From Desulfobulbaceae bacterium (GTDB taxonomy: Bacteria > Desulfobacterota > Desulfobulbia > Desulfobulbales > Desulfocapsaceae), in NCBI GenBank assembly GCA_019163335.1, contig JAFLKM010000064.1, positions 1 through 48,638 on the forward strand: a stretch of 48,638 nucleotides of DNA, written 5' to 3'. The translations under genes were made by a program, and so were the position numbers. Positions 7,482-16,112 of the stretch are shown here, piece after piece. Numbering within the stretch: the stretch's first letter is position 1; each line of letters begins with the position of its first letter. Under the pieces are notes generated by a model. It had not been told where the DNA came from, did not search any database, and worked only from the letters and a program-made list of their open reading frames with translations.

Positions 7482-9266
7482 TCAATCTTTCATCGGTAGA
7501 TGCAGGGTGAAGGTGCTGCCCTTGCCCGGACTGCTCTCGACGGAGACATGGCCATGGTGGGCGGCGGCAATGTGTTTGACGATGGAAAGCCCTAATCCCG
7601 TCCCACCCAGTTTGGCGCTGCGGGCCTTATCGACCCGGTAAAATCGCTCAAAGATGCGCTCCACATCCTGCTTGGCAATCCCGACGCCGTTATCACAAAC
7701 CCGAATCAACACCTCGCCCGGCTGCTTTTCCGCCACCACCCTGATCACGCTGCCCTTGCCGCTGTATTTGATGGCGTTATCGAGAAGATTGATCACTGCC
7801 TGTTCGAGCAGGGCGGGATTTATTTCGGCGCCAAGCCCCTGTTCACAGACCAGACTGACAGCCACCTCTTCCGCTGCGGCCTTCGGGTTGCAGCTCTGAA
7901 TTGCCGCCTGCAATACCTCCAGCACCGGCAGCCTGCGCAGGCAAATTTCCTCCTGTTTGGCCCCCTGTTCCACCCGGGACAGGGCCAGCAGGTCTTCGAC
8001 GATGGCGTGCAGCCGGGAGGCCTGTTTGTTGATAATCTCGACGAATCGACGGGCATCTTCCGGTTCGTCGAGGGCGCCATCCAGCAGGGTTTCCGAAAAA
8101 CCCTCGATGGAGGTAATCGGCGTCTTCAGCTCATGGGAGACATTGGCGACAAAATCGCGGCGAATCGACTCGAGACGGCGCAGCTTGGTCACATCATTGA
8201 TAACAATCAGGGCGCCGGTGGTATGACCCTGGCCGTTGTGCAGCCTTGCCCCATGGGCGTAAAAATATTTCTCCTGGCCATCCGCGCCCAGACGGCTGCT
8301 GAATTCGCCCTCGAGGGGAGTGCCGCAGGCCAGGGCATTTTTGACAAAATTCTGCAAATGGGTATTGCGCACGGCCAGCAAGATACTCTTTCCCCGGACT
8401 TTTTCAGGATCGATGTTGAGCAGCTTCGCGCCGGACTGATTGACATCAAGGATCCTCTCCTCGATGTCCACGGTGATCACTCCCTCCACCATGCTGGCAA
8501 AGACCGCCTGCAACTGACTGTGCTGTCCGACAATGGTCTGGATCCGGGAATCAAGCTGGGCCGCCATTTCATTGAGGGCGCGGGCCAGACTGGCCATCTC
8601 TTCCGCCCCTTCCACCCGGATTCGTGTGCCGAAATCGCCCAAGGCCAGGCGCTCGACCCCCAGTTTCATCTGCTCCAGGGGGCGACTGATCCGGCGGGCC
8701 ACAAACCAGGCGACAAGGGCCGCCATCAACAGCACCAGCAGACAGCCCCAGATCATTTTTCGATAGACCACGGCCAGCTCCTGTTCGATACCGGCCAGCG
8801 GCACGGCCATGCGCAGAACCCCTCTCGTGCGGCCCTCATTCTGCAAAGGAATGGCGACATACATCAGTTTTTGCTGCAGCGTCTGACTGAAACGCAGGGA
8901 GGGAACACTCTTGCCGGCCAGGGCGGCGATGACCTCAGGCCGGTCCTTATGATTTTCCATGCGGGCCGGATCTTCCTCTGAATCGGCAAGCACCTTGCCA
9001 TCCGGGGCTATCACCGTCAGCCTGGTGGCAGACCTTTGTCCGGCCACCCGAGAAAAGAGTTCCAGACCGGCCCGGTCATCGATAGCCAGATACTGATAGA
9101 TACTGCCGGCCACGAGATTGGCCCGCTCCTCCAGATCCTTTGCCTTTTCATTGACCTGAAAGGAGTGGATGGCCGAGATTCCGATCCAGGTAAAGGCAAG
9201 AAGAACCGCCAGGGTGATGAGGAGCTGACTTGGATAGAGGAGCCAGAAAAGACGTCGATGCTGCAT
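7482..9266 (-). CDS. PhoR-like membrane sensor histidine kinase (orphan)
   Basis: A 594-residue kinase. Membrane segments lie at about residues 11-31 and 171-190, with a periplasmic sensor domain between. HAMP follows (190-243), then PAS (250-350), a HisKA domain with phospho-acceptor H378 in NVSHELKTP, and a HATPase domain with N-box INLLDNAIKY and G-boxes DNGVGI and GGTGLGLSI. This is the architecture of PhoR-like kinases, but no response regulator, PhoU or phosphate transporter is adjacent, so the signal is unknown. A GGGA sequence lies upstream of the ATG at 9266. Confidence 0.9.
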   Translation of the reverse strand: MQHRRLFWLLYPSQLLITLAVLLAFTWIGISAIHSFQVNEKAKDLEERANLVAGSIYQYLAIDDRAGLELFSRVAGQRSATRLTVIAPDGKVLADSEEDPARMENHKDRPEVIAALAGKSVPSLRFSQTLQQKLMYVAIPLQNEGRTRGVLRMAVPLAGIEQELAVVYRKMIWGCLLVLLMAALVAWFVARRISRPLEQMKLGVERLALGDFGTRIRVEGAEEMASLARALNEMAAQLDSRIQTIVGQHSQLQAVFASMVEGVITVDIEERILDVNQSGAKLLNIDPEKVRGKSILLAVRNTHLQNFVKNALACGTPLEGEFSSRLGADGQEKYFYAHGARLHNGQGHTTGALIVINDVTKLRRLESIRRDFVANVSHELKTPITSIEGFSETLLDGALDEPEDARRFVEIINKQASRLHAIVEDLLALSRVEQGAKQEEICLRRLPVLEVLQAAIQSCNPKAAAEEVAVSLVCEQGLGAEINPALLEQAVINLLDNAIKYSGKGSVIRVVAEKQPGEVLIRVCDNGVGIAKQDVERIFERFYRVDKARSAKLGGTGLGLSIVKHIAAAHHGHVSVESSPGKGSTFTLHLPMKD

Positions 9267-9312
9267 GGGGAGTTCCCTTTTTCTTGATAATGGAAGTTCT
9301 TGTAAAATAACT

Positions 9313-9419
9313 ACATCGTCATTCCCGAGTGCTTTTATCGGGAATCCAGTTTCCTCAATTCAGCATGTTATGGATTCCCGCCTGCCCGGGAATGACGGCT
9401 CGTGGACATAAATCCTCAT
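9313..9419. repeat. Intergenic repeat A, copy 2 (inverted orientation)
   Basis: CGTCATTCCCGAGTGCTTTT at 9317 onward and CGGGAATGACGGCTCGTGG at 9387 onward are the reverse complement of the copies at 34607 and 37581. A linked motif GCAGGTCAGC...ACTCCGAGAGC follows at 9423-9452 and is shared with 34723-34754. A hairpin-forming stretch GGGGAACCG (9576) / CGGTTCCCC lies just beyond the aspS stop. Nothing else is visible in 9267-9633. Confidence 0.8.
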
Positions 9420-9633
9420 TTTGCAGGTCAGCGACTGTGCGAGACTCCGAGAGCATAAATTGAATACGATTTCGGCAGTGAAGAGTTAGGTCAACACAAT
9501 AGCATGGGATTGTTAGGATTGGATTAGAAATGGGCAGGAAGGGGATATTTTTTTGGGGAGGAGAACTGAGCAGATGGGGAACCGTGAGGAGTCGTTGCTG
9601 ACCTCTCCCGGTTCCCCACCTGTCGGATGGGCC

Positions 9634-11418
9634 CTATTCCTTCCAGTCGGGACGGAGATGGAGTTCGGTCAGCTGTTTTCTCGCAACCGCCGCTGGGGCC
9701 TCGGTGAGCGGGCAGGTCGCCTTCTGGGTCTTGGGGAAGGCAATGACGTCACGGATGGAGTCACTGCCGGTGATCAGCATCATCAGCCGGTCCAGGCCAA
9801 AGGCCAGGCCGCCATGGGGCGGAGCGCCGAGTTCCAGGGCACGGAGCAAAAAGCCGAATTTATCCTGGGCCTCTTCTTCGGCAATGCCAAGGACAGATAG
9901 CACCCGGCTCTGCATGGCCCGCTGATGGATACGAATGGAACCGCCGCCGATCTCGGTGCCATTCAGCACCAGATCATAGGCCCGGCTGTACACCGCACCC
10001 GGATCGGTCTCAAGCTTATCCACATCCTCTTCCTTGGGCGCGGTAAAGGGATGATGGAGGGCCTGGTAGCGTTTTTCCCGGACGTCATATTCCACCAGGG
10101 GAAAATCGGTGACCCAGACAAAGTTGAAGACATCGGTCTTGAGCAGGCCGAGACGCCGGGCCAGCTCGAGGCGCAACTCAGAGAGCACCTGCAGAACCAC
10201 CGGTTTTTTATCGGCGCCGAAAAAGAGCAGGTCGCCTTCCTGGGCATCGAGAACCGTATTCATCGCCGCCCGCTCCTCATCGCTGAAGAACTTGGCGATG
10301 GGCGACTGCCACTCACCATCGGCCTTCATCTTCACCCAGGCCAGACCCTTGGCGCCGAACTGGGCCACATAGTCGGTGAGATCATCGAGATCCTTGCGGG
10401 AGAAGGTGGCGCAGCCCTTGGCGTTGATGGCGCGGACGGTGCCGCCCTCATCGGCAATGGCACGGAAGACCTTGAAGCCGCAGGTGCGGGCGATTTCGGT
10501 GAGATCGATCAACTCCAGGGCAAATCGGGTATCGGGTCGATCGGTACCGAAACGGCTCACCGCCTCATCATAGGTTATCCGGTTAAAGGGCGGGGCCACG
10601 TCAAGATCCAGGGTCTCCTTGAACAGTTTGGCGATCATGCCCTCGGTGATTTCAATGATCTGCTCCTCATCGACAAAGGAGAGCTCCATATCGATCTGGG
10701 TGAATTCCGGCTGGCGGTCGGCCCGCAGGTCTTCATCGCGGAAACACTTGACGATCTGATAATAACGATCCATCCCCGCCACCATCAAGAGCTGCTTGAA
10801 GAGCTGGGGCGACTGGGGCAGGGCGTAAAATTTCCCGGCATTGACCCGGCTCGGCACCAGATAATCCCGGGCCCCCTCCGGTGTGGAACGGGTGAGCATC
10901 GGGGTCTCAACCTCGAGGAAGGCATTGTCATTGAGATAGGTGCGGATGGCCTGCACCGCCTTGTGCCGCATGATCAGCTTGGCCGCCATGGCCGGGCGAC
11001 GCAGATCAAGATAACGATACTGGAGGCGCAGGTTGTCGGAAATCTCCATCTCCTCATCGAGGGGAAAGGGCGGCGTCTCGCTGATGTTGAGGATGCGCAG
11101 TTCATCCACCATGATCTCGATGGCACCGGTGGCCAGTTTGGCATTTTCCATCCCCGCAAGCCGCGCCACCACCCGACCGCGCAGGGCGATGACCCACTCA
11201 CTGCGCAACTGATGGGCTTTGGCGTGCACCGCCTCATTCATCTCCGGATTAAAAACCACCTGGGTCAATCCAAAGCGATCGCGCAGATCAATAAAAATAA
11301 CCCCACCATGATCGCGCCGACGTAACACCCAGCCCATGAGAACCACGTCTTCACCAATATTGCCCTTGCCTAGATCGTTGCAGAAATGGGTTCTGCGTAA
11401 TTTTCCCATTGATTCCAT
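9634..11418 (-). CDS. aspS: Aspartyl-tRNA synthetase, probably non-discriminating (Asp/Asn)
   Basis: A 594-residue bacterial-type class II synthetase that charges tRNA(Asp) with aspartate. Domains: N-terminal OB-fold anticodon-binding (1-110), catalytic core with motif 2 (FRDEDLRADRQPEFTQID), an inserted GAD domain (about 290-410), and motif 3 (GLAFGLDRLMML). H37 in RRRDHGG and G89 in RLAGMENAK sit 52 residues apart, aligning with H31 and G83 of the Pseudomonas aeruginosa non-discriminating enzyme, where E. coli has Leu and Lys. This suggests it also makes Asp-tRNA(Asn) for GatCAB. The start lies 7 bases after the hisS stop; an alternative ATG is at 11409. Confidence 0.95.
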   Translation of the reverse strand: MESMGKLRRTHFCNDLGKGNIGEDVVLMGWVLRRRDHGGVIFIDLRDRFGLTQVVFNPEMNEAVHAKAHQLRSEWVIALRGRVVARLAGMENAKLATGAIEIMVDELRILNISETPPFPLDEEMEISDNLRLQYRYLDLRRPAMAAKLIMRHKAVQAIRTYLNDNAFLEVETPMLTRSTPEGARDYLVPSRVNAGKFYALPQSPQLFKQLLMVAGMDRYYQIVKCFRDEDLRADRQPEFTQIDMELSFVDEEQIIEITEGMIAKLFKETLDLDVAPPFNRITYDEAVSRFGTDRPDTRFALELIDLTEIARTCGFKVFRAIADEGGTVRAINAKGCATFSRKDLDDLTDYVAQFGAKGLAWVKMKADGEWQSPIAKFFSDEERAAMNTVLDAQEGDLLFFGADKKPVVLQVLSELRLELARRLGLLKTDVFNFVWVTDFPLVEYDVREKRYQALHHPFTAPKEEDVDKLETDPGAVYSRAYDLVLNGTEIGGGSIRIHQRAMQSRVLSVLGIAEEEAQDKFGFLLRALELGAPPHGGLAFGLDRLMMLITGSDSIRDVIAFPKTQKATCPLTEAPAAVARKQLTELHLRPDWKE

Positions 11419-11425
11419 GTGATTC

Positions 11426-12730
11426 TCAAATAGATGTGGATGTTAACGTTGAAGAAGAGGTCAAGTGGAGGAGCGCCTGTACCGTTGCTGCCGGCTCCTG
11501 GAGCACAACATTCTGCTGCTGCTGGGTGTTCATATTTCTAATCAGGGCCTGGCTTGCGGCCAGCTCATCATCCCCGATGATCAAGACATTGGCGGCCTTC
11601 AGTTTGCCGGCCTGCTTCATCTGGCTCTTCAGGCTGCGACCTTCCAGATCCATGGCCACTGCCATCCCGGCGATGCGCAGGGCATGGGTCAGGCCAAAGG
11701 CATAGCGGGAGGCCTGCTCGCCGATACCGGCCACAAAGAGGGCCGGGCCGACAGAGAGCGCCTCTGCCTCCTGCTGCTGCAAAAGCAGCACCAGACGCTC
11801 CATGCCGAGGGCAAACCCGATACCGGATACCTTCGGCCCGCCCAGTTGCTCGACCAGGCCATCATACCGGCCTCCGGCACCCACTGCGGCCTGGGCGCCA
11901 AGATCACCGGTGATGAATTCAAAGGTGGTCCGGGTATAATAATCCAGGCCGCGCACCATGAATTTATTGAGGCTGTACACAACGCCAAGCTGGTCCAGCC
12001 CGTCTTGCACAAGGCGAAGATGATCGGCACAATCCGCACACAGAAAGTCCAGGAGCGAGGGCGCCTCCAGTACCTGCTCCCGACATCGGGGATTCTTGCA
12101 ATCCAGCACCCGCAGGGGATTGGTACTGCTGCGGCGCTTGCAGTCATCACACAGGGCCTCGTGCCGCTCATCAAGAAAGGCAAGCAGGGCGGTGCGAAAG
12201 GCAGGACGACAGGCAGGACAGCCGAGGGAGTTCATTTCAAGGGTTACGGACAGGCCGAGCTCTTGCAAAAGCAGGGCACCCATGGCCATCAGCTCGGCAT
12301 CCACCCGGGGATCGGCAGAACCGAGCACCTCGACATCCATCTGATGAAACTGACGAAGCCTGCCCTTCTGGGGACGCTCGTGACGAAACATCGGGCCAAT
12401 GGTAAAGAGCCGCTGCACCGGTTTCTGGACATGCAGGCCATGCTCGATATAGGCCCGCAGAAGGGAGGCCGTGGCCTCAGGCCGCATGGTCACCTGCTTG
12501 TCGACAAAGGTGTACATCTCTTTTTCGACGATATCGGTGGTCTCGCCGATGGCGCGGGCAAAGAGGTCGGTTTTTTCGAGGATCGGCAATCTGATCTCGG
12601 CAAAATTGAACCGGCGAAAGATGTCCCGAGCCGCTGTCTCCAGCCGCTGCCAGCGCTCCACCTCACCGGGAAGTATGTCTTTGAAGCCATTCAAGGCCTT
12701 AATATTCACCGGCTGATCCTCCTCGATCAT
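11426..12730 (-). CDS. hisS: Histidyl-tRNA synthetase
   Basis: A 434-residue class II synthetase for tRNA(His). Visible motifs: GFKDILPGE near the N-terminus, RPEATASLLRAYIEHG, motif 2 FRHERPQKGRLRQFHQMD, the histidine-binding GLDYYTRTTFEF and AVGAGGRYDGL, and motif 3 GIGFALGMERLVLL. The C-terminal domain (about 330-425) is the anticodon-binding fold. An insertion with CPAC...CDDC...CADC (residues 175-245) is the Cys-containing insertion common in bacterial HisRS. It is first in a two-gene operon with aspS. Confidence 0.96.
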   Translation of the reverse strand: MIEEDQPVNIKALNGFKDILPGEVERWQRLETAARDIFRRFNFAEIRLPILEKTDLFARAIGETTDIVEKEMYTFVDKQVTMRPEATASLLRAYIEHGLHVQKPVQRLFTIGPMFRHERPQKGRLRQFHQMDVEVLGSADPRVDAELMAMGALLLQELGLSVTLEMNSLGCPACRPAFRTALLAFLDERHEALCDDCKRRSSTNPLRVLDCKNPRCREQVLEAPSLLDFLCADCADHLRLVQDGLDQLGVVYSLNKFMVRGLDYYTRTTFEFITGDLGAQAAVGAGGRYDGLVEQLGGPKVSGIGFALGMERLVLLLQQQEAEALSVGPALFVAGIGEQASRYAFGLTHALRIAGMAVAMDLEGRSLKSQMKQAGKLKAANVLIIGDDELAASQALIRNMNTQQQQNVVLQEPAATVQALLHLTSSSTLTSTSI

Positions 12731-12912
12731 CCTACATGCAACTCTGCTGGCTCAGTCAACGCAAAGACACTCCTCACTGGTGCGTCTTGCGCGGGCAAGA
12801 ACTTCATAACTCCAAATTTTTAACCCCGATAAACAGGATAAGTGCCTTATCAGAAAAAATTCTTTGAAAAAAACAAGAAGTTTTTCTGTAAGCCACTAAA
12901 AATCAACCTGAA

Positions 12913-12942
12913 AGAATAACAATAAATCAGGGAAAAAGTCAA
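12913..12942 (-). promoter_or_regulatory. Candidate sigma-70 promoter for hisS-aspS
   Basis: On the minus strand TTGACT (12942-12937) is followed 18 bases later by TATTCT (12918-12913). This leaves a leader of about 175 bases. The leader contains an A/T-rich imperfect hairpin at 12858-12895, of unknown use. Confidence 0.4.
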
Positions 12943-13052
12943 GGATGGCACGGCGTGAACCCTCCGGTCAACGTTAACGACAGAAAACGTCCGAGCGGAA
13001 TCAATTTTTTCCTGCTCAAATCAAAGGTTTCTGCACTTTCCTGCGGCACCGC

Positions 13053-13081
13053 TTGACAAAACATGGTAAGGAGAGCATTAT
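13053..13081 (+). promoter_or_regulatory. Candidate sigma-70 promoter for the FMN oxidoreductase gene
   Basis: TTGACA (13053-13058), a 17-base spacer, then CATTAT (13076-13081). The leader to the ATG at 13242 is about 150 bases and holds a hairpin TAGGCCG (13162-13168) / CGGCCTA (13192-13198) followed by TTTTA. The whole gap 12731-13241 holds only these divergent promoter and leader elements. Confidence 0.55.
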
Positions 13082-13241
13082 TATTTTTTGCTGTTCCCGT
13101 CCATTTTCAGAAACCGTACCCAAGGATTTTTTCCCTTGCAAACGATTGAATTACAGACCCTTAGGCCGCCTGGAGCAGGCCAGAAGCCCTTCGGCCTATT
13201 TTATAGCGATTTATTCTTGATTACAGGAGTTTTCCACCCAA

Positions 13242-14240
13242 ATGAAGTTACCCCCACTGAAGATTGCTAATTTCACCGCCAGGATCCCTCTGATTCAAGG
13301 CGGAATGTCCATCCGGGTCTCCACCGCAGCGCTGGCCGTGCCGGTTGCCAATTGCGGCGGCATCGGCATTATCGGCGGATCAGCCCTCCCTGCCGAGGAA
13401 CTCAGAGCCGACATCCTCAAGGCCAAGGCCGCCACCACCGGGATTATTGCAGTCAACGTCATGTACGCCATGAAGGATTTCTACAATCTGGTAATGTGCT
13501 CCATTGATGCCGGAATTGACATGATCTTCACCGGTGCCGGCTTCTCCCGTGATATCTTCAAGATCGGCCAGGAACATAATGTCCCCATCGTCATGATCGT
13601 CTCCTCTCCGGGGATTGCCAAACTCGCCGAAAAACTGGGCGCCTCCGCCATCGTTGTCGAGGCCGCTGAAGCCGGCGGCCATCTCGGCACCGACCGCCCG
13701 TTGCGCGAGATCTTCCCACCCATCCGCGATGTGATCAGCAAGGTGCCACTCATTGCCGCCGGCGGCATCACCAATGGCTACGAGATGGCCGAGTTGATGG
13801 ATAAATATGGCGCAGACGGAATCCAGATTGCCTCCCGCTTTGTCTTGAGCGAGGAGTGCGATGTGGCCGACAGCTTCAAACAGACCTTTCTGAACGCCAA
13901 AAAAGAGGACATTGTCCTCACCTCCTCTCCCGTCGGCATGCCCGGGCGGGCGATCAACACCCCCTTTGTTCAGGCCATGGCCAGGGGTGAAGACGTCTCT
14001 ACCAAGCGCTGTGACTACAAATGCCTGAAAAAATGCGACCACCATTACTGCATCAGTGAGCGGCTCCGCATGTCCCGGGATGGCAATGTCGAGGAGGGAC
14101 TGGTCTTCTCTGGGGCCAACACCTACAAGATGAAAGAGATTCTACCCGTGGCCGAGATCTTCCGCCAGTTTGTAACCCAGGCCGAATCCGTGTACAAAGA
14201 AGGTCGCGGTTTTACCCCCCAGCCCGAGAGCTCAATCTAG
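13242..14240 (+). CDS. NAD(P)H-dependent flavin oxidoreductase, nitronate monooxygenase/FabK-like family
   Basis: A 332-residue TIM-barrel FMN enzyme. Family marks are IPLIQGGMSIRVSTA at the N-terminus, CGGIGIIGGS, the phosphate-binding VVEAAEAGGHLGTD, AAGGITNGYEMA, and GADGIQIASRFV. The reaction cannot be fixed from sequence: nitronate oxidation, enoyl reduction and other activities occur in the family. Residues around 250-270 hold a Cys cluster CDYKCLKKCDHHYC (Cx3Cx3Cx4C), absent from classical nitronate monooxygenases, which could bind a metal or Fe-S centre. An AGGAG lies 12 bases before the ATG. pcnB follows after 26 bases. Confidence 0.85.
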   Translation: MKLPPLKIANFTARIPLIQGGMSIRVSTAALAVPVANCGGIGIIGGSALPAEELRADILKAKAATTGIIAVNVMYAMKDFYNLVMCSIDAGIDMIFTGAGFSRDIFKIGQEHNVPIVMIVSSPGIAKLAEKLGASAIVVEAAEAGGHLGTDRPLREIFPPIRDVISKVPLIAAGGITNGYEMAELMDKYGADGIQIASRFVLSEECDVADSFKQTFLNAKKEDIVLTSSPVGMPGRAINTPFVQAMARGEDVSTKRCDYKCLKKCDHHYCISERLRMSRDGNVEEGLVFSGANTYKMKEILPVAEIFRQFVTQAESVYKEGRGFTPQPESSI

Positions 14241-14266
14241 TATCACCTAAGCCACTCCCATATCGT

Positions 14267-15697
14267 ATGACCACTCCCCAGAACCATCCGGAAAAGAACC
14301 AAACAATCCTGGCACGCTCCAAGCCTGTCATTCTGGCAGCAGGCGAGCATCCCATCACCTTGGCGATGATGGATACCGACGCCCTTTTTGTGTTGCGCAA
14401 GTTGCAGGAAGCGGGATTTTCCGGATATCTGGTCGGCGGCGGGGTGCGCGACCTGTACCTGGGCAAGACCCCGAAAGATTTCGATATCAGCACCAACGCC
14501 CACCCCGGCCAGATCCGCAAGATCTTTCGCAACAGCATGACCATTGGCCGCCGTTTTCGACTGGTCCAGGTTTTCTTCCGGCACGGCAAGATCCTCGAGG
14601 TGTCCACCCTGCGTTCCCTCAGCGAATTCGATATCGATGGCCCGGAAACCGTCCTTGCCCCGAACAATACCTTTGGGGGCCTGGAAGATGACGCCCAGCG
14701 CCGCGACCTGACCATCAATTCCCTCTTCTACGAGATCGAACACGGCACCATTCTCGACTATGTCGGCGGCATTGACGATCTCAACCACGCCATCATTCGC
14801 ATCGTCGGCGATCCGGAGAAACGCATCAGCAGAGATCCGGTGCGGATGCTCCGGGCCATCCGCCATGCCGCCCGCACCGGCTTTACCATCGAGCCCAGAA
14901 GTTGGCAGGCCATCTGCGATCACCACCATGAACTTGCCCTCTGTCCACCCTCCCGCCTGCGCGATGAGCTCTACAAAGACCTGCACAGCGGTGCACTCTG
15001 CAGCTGGTTCCATCTGGCCGCCGACTCCGGTCTGTATGGTGCCCTCCTGACACCGTATAAAAGGATTCTGGACGGCAGTGAACAACACGAGGGCTCCGCA
15101 ACCTTGTGCAGAAATCAACTGGCAAGCCTCTTTACGGTCATAGATCGCATCAGTGCCACGATGTCGGAAGAACAGCGAGGACAACAACTGCCAAACGAGT
15201 TCCTGCTGGCCCTGCTCCTGCTACCCTGGGCCATCAATAAATATGATTTCATCCGCCTTGAATTGCAGGGTACGGCTGCCTATCAATTCAGCAAACAGTT
15301 GCGAGCCGAACTTGATCTGGAAATTGGCGGCCAGTTAAACCTGCCCCGCGCCACCCGCCAGGAGATCGTCTCCCTCATCGGCAGCATGCCGGTTTTTCTC
15401 CAACACGAAAAAAAGGGTGCCTGGCCGCAGTGGCTGACCCGAAAAAGCTACTTCAAGCGCAGCCTCCTCTTTTACCATTTTTATCAGGAATCCATCGGCG
15501 GCATTGCCATTGGCAACGACCTGCTCGATCTACCTCCCCTGCCGCCACCTCCAGAAAAATCCCGCTCCGTATCACACGGCAAACGTCCAGCCCGCCCGGG
15601 AATTACCGGACCGGCCTTTTCTTCGGATAAACCCGGCGGGATCTTCGGCTTCAAAAAACAATCTCATTCCGTGAAGGGGAAAAAGCAAAAATCGTAA
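14267..15697 (+). CDS. pcnB: Poly(A) polymerase / polynucleotide adenylyltransferase (PcnB family)
   Basis: A 476-residue class II nucleotidyltransferase. The head domain has GGGVRD (57-62) and the metal-binding DFD (71-73) after KTPK, then RRDLTINSLFY and GDPEKRISRDPVRMLRAIR, the neck motif of poly(A) polymerases and CCA-adding enzymes. The C-terminal 70 residues are basic and Pro-rich (GKRPARPG, VKGKKQKS), as in PcnB, favouring poly(A) polymerase over a CCA enzyme. It probably adds 3' tails that target RNA for decay. No Shine-Dalgarno sequence is visible, so coupling to the upstream gene is possible. Confidence 0.88.
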   Translation: MTTPQNHPEKNQTILARSKPVILAAGEHPITLAMMDTDALFVLRKLQEAGFSGYLVGGGVRDLYLGKTPKDFDISTNAHPGQIRKIFRNSMTIGRRFRLVQVFFRHGKILEVSTLRSLSEFDIDGPETVLAPNNTFGGLEDDAQRRDLTINSLFYEIEHGTILDYVGGIDDLNHAIIRIVGDPEKRISRDPVRMLRAIRHAARTGFTIEPRSWQAICDHHHELALCPPSRLRDELYKDLHSGALCSWFHLAADSGLYGALLTPYKRILDGSEQHEGSATLCRNQLASLFTVIDRISATMSEEQRGQQLPNEFLLALLLLPWAINKYDFIRLELQGTAAYQFSKQLRAELDLEIGGQLNLPRATRQEIVSLIGSMPVFLQHEKKGAWPQWLTRKSYFKRSLLFYHFYQESIGGIAIGNDLLDLPPLPPPPEKSRSVSHGKRPARPGITGPAFSSDKPGGIFGFKKQSHSVKGKKQKS

Positions 15698-15890
15698 TGG
15701 CTACTCCCCACATCAATTGTGAAATGGCAAAACATCTAACGCATCGCAATTGATCAAATTTTGCAAAAGGGCTTGTTGTAATGCAGATCCAGCCAGCTCT
15801 TCCCTTTTTCATCTCCCCCCAGATAATTTCATTGCAAACCATTGATCGATAGAATTACTGAAAAGTAATGGATTATAACAACAAATTCCC

Positions 15891-15918
15891 TTGACAAGAA
15901 GCTGTCACATGTCATAAG
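15891..15918 (+). promoter_or_regulatory. Candidate promoter of the hydrogenase operon
   Basis: TTGACA at 15891-15896 and CATAAG at 15913-15918 with a 16-base spacer. A leader of about 190 bases would precede hyaA. I looked for a -24/-12 sigma-54 site (GG-N10-GC) and found no convincing one. The rest of 15698-16112 is A/T-rich with nothing I can identify. Confidence 0.4.
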
Positions 15919-16112
15919 CATATCTACGTAGGAAAAAAACTTACCCAAAAAACTGTTAAAAAATATCATTGCACAGTTCGCACAATATAGGTAATTAAGC
16001 GCTTGGTTATTTCAAATTGTTTCAAGTTTCCATTAGGGTAGTAACTTGGCTAGTTGCAGGAAGAGCAGAAGGGTTATTCTGTAGGTTTCGGTTTCATTCA
16101 CAGGAGGATGAC

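Noticed and set aside
7491-9266. Long plus-strand frames opposite the PhoR-like kinase, aspS and hisS genes
   Set aside because: Mirror frames of GC-rich real genes; their translations show no domain and their amino acid make-up follows the opposite strand.
16043-16070. TTGGC...TTGC looked like a sigma-54 promoter before hyaA
   Set aside because: The GG to GC spacing is 6 bases, not 10.
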